Assembly (NCBI GenBank): GCA_900404475.1
Contig: OUQQ01000144.1
Coordinates: 1 to 35,832 of the forward strand
Reading direction: 5' to 3'
Source: Spongospora subterranea
Taxonomy: Eukaryota > Endomyxa > Phytomyxea > Plasmodiophorida > Plasmodiophoridae
Length of the DNA: 35,832 nt
Below, piece after piece: positions 21,778 through 35,016 of the stretch (position 1 is its first letter; every line of letters begins with the position of its first letter). The notes beneath the pieces are model-generated. The model saw only the letters and a list, made by a program, of their open reading frames with translations, searched no databases and was not told the DNA's origin. The position numbers and the translations under genes were made by a program.

Positions 21778-21840
21778 TAAGCAAGATTCATCACTAAAGG
21801 ATTATTGAAATGGGTTTGCTTAGAAAACATTCTATATTAT
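21657..21840 (+). repeat. Direct repeat of about 42 bp (21657-21698 and 21799-21840)
   Basis: Both copies read GGATTGTTGAAATGGG or GGATTATTGAAATGGG, then TTGCTTAGAAAACA-TCTATATTAT, with about four differences. One copy is inside the right arm of the foldback hairpin and one just outside it, so the repeat may mark an insertion or slipped duplication in the element. Confidence 0.8.
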
Positions 21841-22977
21841 CTATCACCAACTCATTCGGTGTGATAATTGCAATAATGCTGATGGGATCTATGTTATATT
21901 GCCAAAACGAAGAAAAATAGCTTCAAGCTTAGTCAAATTAGTTTCATAAGTTGTTCAGCGCTAATAATCATTAGAAGATAGTCAACGAACAAAGATATTG
22001 TCGTTCAAGACGAAACAAGGGAGATATAAACAAGGACCATGACCTCTCCACTGGCTTTGACATAACTGAAATTAGATTCCAAAATTCACATATTCGATGC
22101 AGACAACAGCATTGATGCTCTCCAAAATTTGATTGAAAAAAAAAAACATAAAACGTGTGAAATAGGTCCAGGCAACCTGAACATGCAGCACCGCGTCGCA
22201 AATCCAACAGAAAAGTATAGTCAGGCCATGTTCGAATTTCAGATCGAGTACCATCGTTGTGCTCAACATGACGGCCGCCTTTTTGAAAGGTCAGTCGAAG
22301 AATCTTACAAACATACAATGCTCTTAAAGTCGTAGGATTATTTTGTCCATCATTGACATTGTGAATGATGGTGAAGTCAGTTTGTTGACAATATAGCTCC
22401 TCACACTGATATGCCATAAAATAGAGTGCTTATGGTCAAAAGGAAATTGGTCTTGGCAATCTGCTGGCCTTTTTGTGGACCAGAAACCCATAATCAACAA
22501 TGCATGTCCATTCATTGCTTCTTCATTGGGTAATCCACATCCAGTTGTTTAGCCGTCTCTTTTCAAAATAATCATGCCTTGAGCCCTTTTCACAAAATTT
22601 GCTATTGCAGAGAGATGATAATTCGGCAACCTTTTTTGGTCTCGGAACTGCGAGAGATAATTTGATAAATCAGCGCTCCCGGTGTATTTGTGAATTGCAT
22701 TCAAAATATGCGACTCTTGCTATGGTTCGGCAACGGTTGCGTTCTAAACAACAGGTGATGCTAACTTGTGAGTGAAGACGATTTGGTCTTCTGGTTTAAT
22801 GAACATTGGTTTTGCATTTGCGCTACATTTACCAGTTCGTCAATATTGGATGCAATTTGTATAATGGGTGACAGCCAAACAAAATTTGTTACTTGTATTT
22901 GCAGAAGGTATCAGAAAAATTACAGTAGTATTGGTGCAGTTTAGTACAGTTCTTTTCGAGTTGGACCTACGACATAC
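21841..22977. other. Intergenic between foldback element and SRPK
   Basis: No gene could be supported. A 148-codon minus-strand frame (22417-21971) is cysteine-rich without conserved motifs, and the + strand also has a short frame across part of it. The last stretch, 22900-22977, is the SRPK 3' flank. Confidence 0.35.
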
Positions 22978-25870
<2,893 letters not shown>

Positions 25871-27380
25871 ATGTTGCGGCTGCAAGTAAGGGGGCCGTCC
25901 AGCCGATCTGTGATATCGTCGCTATCCGGGCAAAGTTCAATTCATGAATTATCGGTAGCGATTGAACACGCTATCGGTGTTCCGGCGAACGAACAAAGGC
26001 TGCTGATCGGCTTTCCACCAAAGCAACTCGATATATCGAATGGTTTACTTACATTAGAACAAGCGGGGATAAAATCCGGTGATTCACTAATCGTCGAAAA
26101 GATTTCTGCTGTTCGCGGAATTACAAAGGCTAGCGCTGAAGAGACGCAAAGTATCATCTTCACGATTTCGAAGAATCAAGGGTGGTTTCACACATTAGAT
26201 TTTTTATCTTTCTGGGTGTTTGTCAATTCAAAGCTCATCTGCACTGTTATCGTCATTTCTGTTCTGACGTTTTTATGGGCCACTTCTTTGTTAACCTATG
26301 CGTTTCGCCGTCAGTTGCTCTATGCGCCGATTCTTATTGTGTCTCACATTTAGATTGTTTGTCCAGCGGCATATGCCCCCTGACAACTCTTGCTTGTTCC
26401 ACAGTATCGCGTATGTCTGCATGAATCGGACTCGTGATGCTGCGGCTGCAATGCGCAAACTGGTAAGGTGTTTGTTCAAAAATGTTTCCGCCTTCGTTTG
26501 TACTTAGTCTTTTCCAGATTTCTGACACCGTCGCATCCGATTCAAGAACGTACAATGAGGCACTATTAGACCAGCCGAATAGAGCCTACCAGAGGTCTGT
26601 GTCGTGTTTAGAGTGTGGTTGAATTGCTAAAATGTATATATTTTCTTGAGTATAGCTGGATTATGAACCCCAACGTTTGGGGTGGTGCTATTGAGCTATA
26701 CATCTTCGCTCGTTCATTTCAAACAGAGATTGTACCTCACTGTTTACGATCCCTTTGTTTGCTTTCATTCGTTGAATATAGGTAGCGTTTGATCCTGATT
26801 ATCTGCGTGAAGACGTTTTTGGTCAAGAATGCGGATTTCAAAAACGAGTGTAATACTTGATCGTTTGCGTGTTATGTTCTTCTTAGTATCGTCTAGTTTT
26901 CTTTTATATACTGCGGGTAATGGTCAAGGCCAAGGCGGCCATAGCGCCCATTACGACGCATTAGTTTTCAGCCAATCTGGAGCGAGTTCTGAGTCCAATG
27001 ATAAAGTCATATTCAACGTATCGGACGCCTATGCATGGGAGCGTGCGCGACAGGTTATGGGCCCTTCTGCATATGAAAAATTACTGAGTCAAATTCCCAG
27101 TTTATCGAATCACTGCACAAGAACAGGGTTGCAAAGAACTCTTCGTTAACTCTTTGCAAGCAGTGGAGACGGACGCAAACAGGTTTTTTGGCACTTTTCT
27201 TTTTCCACTTTTGTAATCTGTTCTGGGATAGGTGAGGCCACGAAGGCTTCAGTTGGGCAAAGCCTTCTGTCTGGTGGCACGCCTCTTCCTTCGGATGTTT
27301 GGAATTGCAGCAGATGCACGTTCGACAACAAGCGTTCTGACACCGTGTGCACCATGTGTGGAGCTCCGAATTCACGTTAA
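25871..27380 (+). CDS. YOD1: OTU1/YOD1-type deubiquitinase with C-terminal NZF zinc finger
   Basis: Exons 25871-26181, 26354-26462, 26518-26594, 26656-26731, 26782-26849, 26897-27053, then probably 27161-27182 and 27232-27380. N-terminal UBX-like domain (RLLIGFPPKQLDISNGLLTL), which in this family binds p97/CDC48. OTU domain: catalytic Cys117 in PPDNSCLFHSIAYV, conserved NVWGGAIELYIF, and His232 in HYDALVF near the end of the domain. Animal and yeast homologues finish with a C2H2 finger. Here the last exon instead encodes WNCSRCTFDNKRSDTVCTMC, a RanBP2/NZF finger, a fold often used to bind ubiquitin. The enzyme would trim ubiquitin chains from CDC48 substrates, as in ER-associated degradation. 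The join between 27053 and 27232 is the weak point: the 22 bp exon is proposed only because it fits phase, and an open frame continues past 27053 to a stop at 27149. Confidence 0.85.
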
Positions 27381-28310
27381 TTGTATGATTGATTCATAAA
27401 GCAATGTTAATTTCACAGTTATTGTCTGCTACTTTGTTCTTGCATCGTTCCTCAAAGTATGTATATGCATAGCTTCGACAACGATCCGATGGGTTTTTCA
27501 GCAATTGTTTCGTAATCTCAAAATGGTACTTCATTGCTATATAAAAAATGAAAATTAAAAAACTTTTTAAAATAAAAATAAGCAGTTTAAACGTAACTTC
27601 TATTAATAATTTCGAAATTTAATTTGCAAGCCTTTGTGATTTATGAGTTCGCCAGCACATTTGGTGTGCCACGCGGTTGATGACGCAACCTGAAACCTGC
27701 AAAATATCGAAAAAGCACTCACCTCACCCAATAGTGTTCTCCTGGTCTGGCCTATACCAAACTACAAAAACTGAACTAATGCTTGCCCTTGATTTTCTGT
27801 CTTCGTAATTTTGCGAAAAGATAAGGCAATCCAGCGTTATATTCATTTCAATTTCTACTGTATTTGATTCAGCCTGTTTACATTTGGGGCTCATTCACTG
27901 ACAACTTCTCAGAACGTAATGTGACTATTTATGCATCAATAGCACCATTCAGTGTAATGGAAGTTTCACGAATCCTAATTCAATTCCATAAACAGCAGCC
28001 ATTCAAAAAATTGTAGCAGCAACGCAACGTTGGCAACCAAGCAGTGGCATCCCTCTCGCACTTTACACGCTAAGCGCATTTTTTATAATGAAAGTCTCAC
28101 CCCGGTTTAATCCATTTTTTTCAAAATTCTAGAACGTACAATCCTCATCTTGGCTTGTACAAAGGTGACTTCTGCAAGCGGCACGGGTCAGAGTGGAAAA
28201 GACTAAAGATCGCAGCCCGTCAGGTTGCCCGGAATAGTCGCCCGTTGTTGAGGCCATTTCTGTTTTTGGCACGCGCCTTTTAATAAGTTGTTGCTCATAG
28301 GTCTAAGGAA
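27381..28310. other. Intergenic, YOD1 3' flank and CDO promoter side
   Basis: No gene seen. A strongly A/T-rich patch lies at 27535-27610 (AAAAAACTTTTTAAAATAAA), which may include poly(A) signals of YOD1. A minus-strand frame at 28203-28439 overlaps CDO exon 1 and is a shadow. Confidence 0.4.
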
Positions 28311-29517
28311 ATGGATTCGAAAGTGTGCCATCGTACGGAGTCTGATTTGAACTTGGACCAGTTGACAAGGGCACTTACCCTGGAATTGGGACAGCAAAGG
28401 TTCAGTGACGATCATATTTAAAATATTCGTGTTTGTCATTCGTTGACAGGATCGGAGGCAAAACTAGAGATATCGGGGCCGTTTCCGCATTGATGGCCCG
28501 GTGGAACGTAACAGATCGGAAGAATTGGGAGCAGTTCGCTCAATTCGATCAGGATAAAAGCTATACTAGAAACTTGATTTCATCGGATGACGTGAACTTC
28601 ACTCTAATGATGCTGTGTTGGAACAAAGGCAAATTGAGGTCGACAATTTCATGATTCGGTTCCAACTGCACGGTTACGTTTACTGAGTGGGAATTTGAGT
28701 ACTGCAAACATTTTCAGCATGACAAAAATGTGCTGCCTCTATCTTGTTAATTCTTGTGCTGACAATGAAATTGTCTGCAAAATTTGTTAGCTTCTATGTA
28801 TATAAATCTGAAACTCAGTGTGCGTGATTTGTGCGCGCGCCTACCGAGGGCTGCTTTAGTTTGCTCAGTTTGATGTGATTTCAAGATTATTTACGAATCT
28901 ATACTGTACCGAAGTTGGTTTCCTAAATCATATTTGTCATGCGAAACATTTGTTTCCGACTTCACAACCTAACCTACTTTTTTGTACTGACAGTTTATCC
29001 TTCTTGTAGCCCAATTCATGATCATGCCAACAGCGAGTGCTGGGTCCGTATCGTCTCAGGGACCGCCCTGGAAGAGCAATTCATCAAAGACCCCTGTGAT
29101 GAATCGGCCCCGCTTCAATTAAAGACCGTTAATACGGTTCCCGCCGGAGGAGTTACTCATATACACGGTACGCCAGTATGCATACAACAAAAGCATGTGT
29201 CTGAAGACAACACCATGTAGATCGTATCGGGTTACATCGTTTAGGTAATGCCAGTTCCGAACACGTCATGATATCGTTACACTGTTACTCGCCACCATTC
29301 CGTATGTCTGCACTGCAGTTATCTGCCTGTATCATTCTACAAGCCAATGGCTATAGGGTCATGTAAGGTATTCCCGGACAAGACCAGTCATGGTGTCGAT
29401 TGCAATGTCAGTTTCTACTCGGTTCATGGAGTTAAGCACGAATCCATCACGCTGGGGCCCAGTAGTGTTCAGAATATTAATAGCTGTTGCGTCGATAGCG
29501 CCTCGAACGTTGCGTAG
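28311..29517 (+). CDS. CDO1: Cysteine dioxygenase type I
   Basis: Five exons in phase: 28311-28399, 28450-28638, 29010-29167, 29221-29301 and 29357-29517; 225 residues (human 200). The enzyme adds O2 to cysteine to make cysteine sulfinate, the first step of cysteine breakdown and taurine synthesis. Cupin iron ligands are His96 and His98 (PIHDHANSEC) and His151 (IGLHRLGN). Arg70 in YTRNL corresponds to the substrate-binding Arg60 of the mammalian enzyme. Cys103 and Tyr168 (LHCYSPPF) correspond to the Cys93-Tyr157 pair that forms the thioether cofactor in animals. The last intron (29302-29356, GTATGT...TATAG) was chosen because it yields SPPFRSCKVFPDKTSHG and a normal final strand; reading through without it gives an early stop at 29366. 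The C-terminus is extended by about 25 residues. Confidence 0.93.
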
Positions 29518-29989
29518 AGCCCATTCCAACTACAGCTAGTTAGAACCAATCTTCAATAACAATAATAATTTATCAACTGTACAGTAGTCTCGATGTACAG
29601 AATTTGTTGACATGATCCTATGTAAAATTGGTCACAACGCGAAGATAATTGAAGCCGGAAACAGCTTACCTAGATTCTTCATCACCGTCGTTGACTTCAT
29701 TAATTCACTTCAGAACTGTAAACAGGGGCAAACCCGTCATTATCGGATGATAATCGATGCAAGGTACCTAGAGTACTGTTGATCTATGACCTGATTAACT
29801 TGTTCAATATCTGCTCCACAACAAATGAAAAGCTGAAACAAGAAGCACAAACTACGTCGAAGACTCTGATCAAGTGACAAACCCAAGTGACCGGAAACCA
29901 TGCAACCAAAGACGAACCTATACCGAGTCACTCTTGGATACAACAAGAAGTCGAATAATCTATATATAATGTAGGACTAAAACTCATAC
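29518..29989. other. Intergenic, between CDO and copia element B
   Basis: No gene recognised. The end of this stretch may include the leader or LTR of the copia remnant that follows, but no LTR pair or primer-binding site could be identified. Confidence 0.3.
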
Positions 29990-31080
29990 CGGAATTCAAT
30001 GGAACGAACTGAAAGAGTTCAAACCAAAATTAAGAACCCAATTTTTAATAATGGGCCCAGACACGCACCTACTACACGACCAGATACAAACCAGAATTTG
30101 GAAATTTAGAAATGATAAACTTGGAAACAGCCCAAATGAGCCTCAGACTGACACAAGTCCAGTACAAACAGATCTCAAACATGCACAACTACACGACAAA
30201 CCTGGAGGCGGCTAAATGAAATCTACGAAACACCTGCCGAAGCCAAGGCATTGAAACTGTTCCTACAGTTTATCGATATTACAAAATGGACGACCCAAAC
30301 AATGAAGAACTACCTGGAAAAGTTCGTGGAGCGGCACCATGACTTGCGAATTAACAACATCGAACTTAGCGAGTTGGCGGTTTGTGTAGACGGACTACCG
30401 GAATCATATAGGCAGATCAAGGCGGCCGCCAGAGCAGCCCAACTATTCCCGGCTGACAATCTTACTACTGTCTAGTGAACATGACAGCACCTCCTCATGA
30501 TACAAAACAGCCGACGAGAGCTCACGATACAGACATGAAATCTCTAAACACTGAGGCAAAAAATCTCAAGAACAACTCAAAGACAAACAAACCATGTGCA
30601 AAAGTAAGAAAACAAACCACGAAATCGATCAGTGTTGATTTGCTCACCCAGAATTACGAAAACATTAAATTAAGGTAAAGAACGGGGGAAGTCGAGGAAT
30701 GCTATGATCGTTGACAGCGGTGAAAAGGTTAGCATGACCCAAGACAAACACCTTCTTTCCAAATATTAAAGATCGAAAACACCATCCCCAGTTACCGCAA
30801 GTAATGGAGGAACTCTTCATGCGATAGGCATAGGGACGCTAACCTTGTCGAGATATCCACTGAAAGCGATACCGGACGTTCTCCATGTTCCAAAGATCAC
30901 GAAAGCCTTGTTCGCAATAAACTCTTTAACTACCCAAGGGTACCAAATACGCATCAAACAAGATCTACACATCTTAACTGAACAGGGGAAATCGTACTGA
31001 CTGCTCAAGAGCAAAAATCAACTTACAAAATGCGCACAGAGGTAAAAAGCTTCCCGAACACTGTGAAGGCCAAGATTCAC
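29990..31080 (+). pseudogene. Ty1/copia element B remnant (gag and protease)
   Basis: Gag pieces begin near 29990 (KEFKPKLRTQFLIMG). They continue in another frame to 30475, with NYLEKFVERHHDLRINNIEL and AVCVDGLPESYRQI, the helical copia gag (UBN2-like) pattern with its typical LxGLPxSY. A basic stretch follows at 30475-30678. A copia-type protease at about 30690-30990 has MIVDSGEKVSMTQ (active-site DSG) and later VLHVPKITKALFAINSLTTQ, the usual distal protease block. Several stops and frameshifts; no integrase or RT follows. It differs clearly in sequence from copia element A, so it is a separate lineage. At about 31100 it changes into gypsy sequence. Confidence 0.75.
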
Positions 31081-31185
31081 TGATTGACGAGCAACCAAAA
31101 TGTAAAGGTTCCGCTTTAGGCCAAGCCTGACGTCAGCCATTTCCACAGAAATGGATAACCACAAACCGGCAGGGAAATTCGAAAT

Positions 31186-31290
31186 GGTAAGCTTGCAGCA
31201 AACTCCCCACGCCCATCATGAAACTCCACGAACGATATCCACACAAGCCGAGTTGGGGACCTAAAGAGGGGGGAGATAGTGTCAGGACCT
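31186..31290 (+). pseudogene. C-terminal end of a gypsy polyprotein (+), left copy
   Basis: A short frame, LHERYPHKPSWGPKEGGD at about 31220-31275, matches the end of a gypsy polyprotein that is also present in inverse orientation at 31800-31730 (FHQRYPDKPSWGPK). It runs straight into an LTR start, TGTCAGGACCTTACACC. The preceding gypsy sequence is absent; copia element B lies upstream. Confidence 0.65.
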
Positions 31291-31510
31291 TACACCTAAT
31301 TGAGTGATATAGACATTGATATTCAACATGGGACATTCTTGATACCCTCCACATCGGCTATGTCCTGTGCTACGATATGAGCTCTGGTCGAGTTATCAAT
31401 CATAAAGAATTAATCGCTTATTCCTTCGTCCCCAGGCTCCCTTCGGCTCCAGCCAATACAGTCCTTCGCTTATTCCTCGGCTTATTTCTTCGACTCCAGC
31501 CATTACAAAC
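31280..31510 (+). repeat. Gypsy LTR, left copy (+ orientation), 3' boundary uncertain
   Basis: Starts TGTCAGGACCTTACACC and continues with GATACCCTCCACA and CTTATTCCTTCG and GGCTCCAGCCAA-ACAGTCCT, all shared with the inverted copy. The LTR follows the polyprotein end directly, so this is a 3' LTR. The inner boundary is placed only approximately at the last shared motif, CCAGCCATT. Confidence 0.75.
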
Positions 31511-31514
31511 GGAA

Positions 31515-31725
31515 CGACGACGACCAGAATGAACACTAAACCACAACGTGGCTGGAATGGCTGGCGACGAAGGAAGACTGGGGACGAAGGTATATGTCGA
31601 GAATCAGCGAAGGACTGTGTTGGCTGGAGCCGAAGGAATAAGTTATTAACTCTTTTTGATTGATTGTGGAGGGTATCGGGTATGTCACAGGTTAAATATC
31701 ACTCACCAGGTGTAAGGTTCTGACA
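31515..31725 (-). repeat. Gypsy LTR, right copy (- orientation), facing the left copy
   Basis: Reading the minus strand from 31725 gives TGTCAGAACCTTACACC, then GATACCCTCCACA, CTTATTCCTTCG and GGCTCCAGCCAACACAGTCC. It is a diverged copy of the left LTR in the opposite orientation. The 3' ends of the two LTRs point at each other across a few tens of bases near 31500-31550. Confidence 0.75.
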
Positions 31726-31965
31726 CTAATTCTTCCCCTATTTAGGTCCCCAACTCGGCTTGTCTGGATATCGTTGGTGGAATTTCATGATGGCCTTACG
31801 TAGGCGAGGGGAATTTACTGCAAGGCCACTCGCAGGCTCCCAGGAGAGTTTTGTTGGCGGGTATATTCGGAAGGACTGAAACCTTTCCAGCGAATTTTAT
31901 AGAACCGGCGAACCAGAGGTGTGCGATGTGACAACGAACACGTCGGCATCACATGTCATGGTCGT
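31726..31965 (-). pseudogene. C-terminal end and chromodomain piece of gypsy (-)
   Basis: On the minus strand a chromodomain-coding fragment (31960-31866) leads to the polyprotein end FHQRYPDKPSWGPK with a stop near 31736, directly before the LTR at 31725. The chromodomain piece is an inverted copy of 32125-32232 with a deletion of about 15 bp. Chromodomain gypsy elements (chromoviruses) use this module to steer integration to heterochromatin. Confidence 0.65.
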
Positions 31966-32340
31966 TGATCCTACTCGGTCTTCCAAGACACAGCCTTTTC
32001 ATGAGGGGCCATGAAAGATCCTGAAAAAGATAATCAGGAGGCTCATACCATGTACTAGACAGCGACAACCTGCTGTACCGTCGTGAGGTCGCTCCATCGC
32101 AAATGAAGATTGTCAATCGCAATCGTCAGGATGATGCCGACGTGTTCGTTGTTGACAAAATTAAGGCACATCGCGGCACCTCTGGTTCGCCGGTTCTGTA
32201 AGGTTCGCTGGAAAGGTTTCAGTCCTTCCGAAGACGGTTGGGAACCGTCACGAATTTATTGATCAACAATTAATCGCCGATTACTGTGCTAGTTCAAATC
32301 CGAGCAATCAACCAGTTTGCTGCATTATCGGGAGAGGACA
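31966..32340 (+). pseudogene. Gypsy integrase C-terminus and chromodomain (+)
   Basis: Reading across frames, SSKTQPFHEGP (end of integrase) is followed by a chromodomain coded at about 32130-32290: VDKIKAHRGTSGSP, then after a frameshift VRWKGFSP, and IADYCASSNPSNQP. These are the standard tail motifs of chromovirus polyproteins. Multiple stops and shifts. Confidence 0.75.
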
Positions 32341-32399
32341 ATGTCGTGCCTCCCTAGTCCTCTGTCACCTTATATATAGTCCGATCGTTCTTATATAAA

Positions 32400-34110
32400 A
32401 TAAATAAGTTTTCAACGAGGTACCACCGAATCCGTTGCAGTTTTTCTCGGCCGTTATGTGGAAGCCATGAAATTGGCTCAGCTGAATCCAGGACAAACAG
32501 GGGTTCAGGTTGCACATCTAATCGTGAGACTACCTGCATCGGTTCAAAAATCGACCATTCGAGTTACAACACCGGAAGAGCCGACAACGTACGAAAAAAA
32601 ACCTCGGCGTGCACAACTCTGTTGTCGAGTGAATCTACACCTGATACTGAACCAGTCTTCAGCATTCAGCGGACAGCAAGTAATGGCCACAAACCACGAG
32701 GAAGATGTGGTGTGCTTACCACAGGATTGCTATCAATCCGAGTGTGGCGCCAAAACAGTGAGTCTCTCTGATTGTATCACTGCAAGCAATATCGCCCTTA
32801 ATCTACCAAGAAACAACAGCGCACTGACGTCGGGAACACGTCCGGTTCTTAAATGCTTCAAATGTGGAGATATGGGCCACATCGCAACAAGTTCATCCAA
32901 ACCTGAGACTTGTATCAGAACCCAGCATCTTGCACTAATTGGAGCCAACCCGGAGGAGCAAGCCGACGAATCCAGTGATTCTGTCTTCGGTGACAGAAAC
33001 TGTTAGAAGACTGCCCTTCATTTCACCATTCGAGTGCACAGCAAATTGATTACGAGTCTGCCTATTTTGCGTCGATACTTCTCGATGGCAACATTGAAGA
33101 CAAAAAAGCTACATCAATTCAGGCTCCTGTTTTTCATCAATATCGACAACGATCTATGAGCGTGTTTCACCTGAAACAAAGCAGACGTTTCTGTCGGCCA
33201 ACCCGAACTCGGTAATATCGCTGTCCAAGCGCAATGCATTCACTCCCAGAATCGGGTCCGTTCAAGTCTCGTTTTTGTGGGCTTCTTCTCACCGATTCGA
33301 AGTTGTGGAACCTCCGGAAGGTATTTCCATTGGAAGAGATCTCTTCGACTTTCTAGGCATTTCTGTAAGTGGTCTACTAGTTGAAATACTGTTGTCTGAT
33401 TTTCAAATGCCTCCATTTGAGGACGAAGATCCATGTCTGTTCGATCCACAGGAAGAGGCTGAAAACATTCTCAGTTGCGAGTTATCCAGACTTGCTGGCT
33501 GCCATTAACCGCAACACATCTCTGATTGTCAATTCATTGTGCTCAAATCCTGAAGCGTGTATGTATTTAGATACTGGAGATGCAACACCTATTTTCTCGG
33601 CGGCATTACGTCATTCCAGAAAAACTTCACAGCCTAGTGGACAAGCAGGATACAGATTGAATAAATTCAGGCAAGGTGGTAGAGGCACCAAGGAACTGCC
33701 AATGGAACCTTCCATTGACGGTCGATTTAAAGAAGGATATCACAACCCGGAGCAAAGAAACCCGGTCCCGTCTGTCTCGATCCGAGACCGCTCAACACAC
33801 TTCTCAAATCTGATAGGTACCCGTTTCCGCTTGTTTCCGACATTTTTGAGTTTCGTAGCGGAAAATATTTCATCAGTGGTATAGATTTAAATCAGAGTTT
33901 TCTACAATTACCGGTCATCCGCCGCACCAATGCACCCTCGCATTTACATGGTTCGATCGACACCTAATGTTTACAAGAACACCGTTCGGAGCCGACTTCA
34001 TCCGATTTTTTAGCGAGACATGAATCGCATATTCGAAGGTTCTAACTGTGCCAAACCATTTCAGGTCGACGTTCCAATAGGCTCGAACACAGCCGAGCAG
34101 CATCTGAAGG
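32400..34110 (+). pseudogene. Second gypsy-type element: gag, protease and reverse transcriptase, decayed
   Basis: Gag (about 32440-33005) contains MKLAQLNPGQTGVQVAHLIV and a zinc knuckle CFKCGDMGHIATSS, in which the final cysteine of CX2CX4HX4C is Ser. The protease end is ISIGRDLFDFLGI (33330-33365). RT follows in several frames: MYLDTGDATPIF near 33560, a block with RYPFPLVSDIFEF near 33820, IDLNQSFLQLPV near 33885, and IFEGSNCAKPFQVDV-IGSNT at 34025-34090, where YxDD-type residues have become VDVP. Frameshifts are frequent. It is not the same element as the minus-strand gypsy at 917-2312. The downstream RNase H and integrase could not be recognised. Confidence 0.75.
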
Positions 34111-35016
34111 ATATAATCGAGACAACCGCCGCCTCCACGAGATTCAAACCGCCCGTTCCAAAGACCTGCATGCTGCCCTGCCGCCACCCCTCCGAGCTGC
34201 CGATGTTGAACAGATGCCCCGCTGTCGCAAGCCTGGCTCCAAATCGTCCCGTACCTACCCAGTCTTGAGCTATCAAACCATCAGATGAGAACTGCCTTGA
34301 CTACCCGCGCGTTTGGAGCAGATGGAATTCGTGTACTGATGCGGAACTCGAGTCCAAGATTTTCGCCACGAGGTGGGAGATCACCAGCAACGCTGCATAA
34401 TTGATTCTCACCTTTCCATGAGTTGTACTTCGCAAAGAAGTTGATCCTTCGGCTGAACAAACGCTTCCCGGTTCTGGACATTGATGTTCCAGGGACACCT
34501 GCAGGTTGCCAATTCCACAAAACATGGTGAAGATCAATTAAGGTTGCGTAACTACAAGTGTTGAATGCCTTCGGGTACCACGGGAACAAGAACAAGACGG
34601 CTAAGGCGATTCGCCCAAAAGCCATCAGGTCCTTTCAAGGTGAGACGACTACAGGAGGCATGTTCTCCTCCACTGCAGATAACCCCAAGCAACATGTTGC
34701 AAGAAGCACATGTTAATGAAGGGAGCGGCGGCTGAACGGAGATCCGATGAGGAAAGGACCACAGAGCAAGAAAGAACCAACAATCACAAAAGGGCTCACA
34801 ATTTTGAAAACAATAAAATACAGTTTAATGGTGTTATTGCAACTATATTTATGATTGACAAAACCAGAGTCCCGGCGACGCATGCTCGATCACAAAAGGG
34901 TGCTTAATCTCAAACTTGAAAAGTCACCATCAAACCATTGTTGCGCTGATCTGTTGAATAAAACACCCTCTTCTTGTTTGCGCTCTTTAATCCCATGACA
35001 GACAAAGTCACAAAAT
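34111..35016. other. Degenerate sequence after the gypsy RT; no confident gene
   Basis: Several short frames on both strands (for example 34710-34907, with EERTTEQERTNNHKRAHNFE) may be the eroded end of the gypsy element. No motif was recognised. A/T-rich sequence near 35015-35040 likely belongs to the 3' flank of the minus-strand gene that follows. Confidence 0.3.

Noticed and set aside
21971..22417. A 148-codon minus-strand frame, cysteine and histidine rich
   Set aside because: No conserved motif, no spliced neighbours, composition like random non-coding DNA; left as intergenic.
27055..27375. A 106-codon cysteine-rich minus-strand frame
   Set aside because: It is the antisense shadow of the NZF exon; the cysteines fall in the + strand as CX2C pairs of a RanBP2-type finger.
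29302..29366. CDO ending at the TAA at 29364-29366 without a last intron
   Set aside because: Splicing out 29302-29356 (GTATGT to TATAG) restores the conserved region after SPPF and a normal C-terminal strand, which a read-through would lose.
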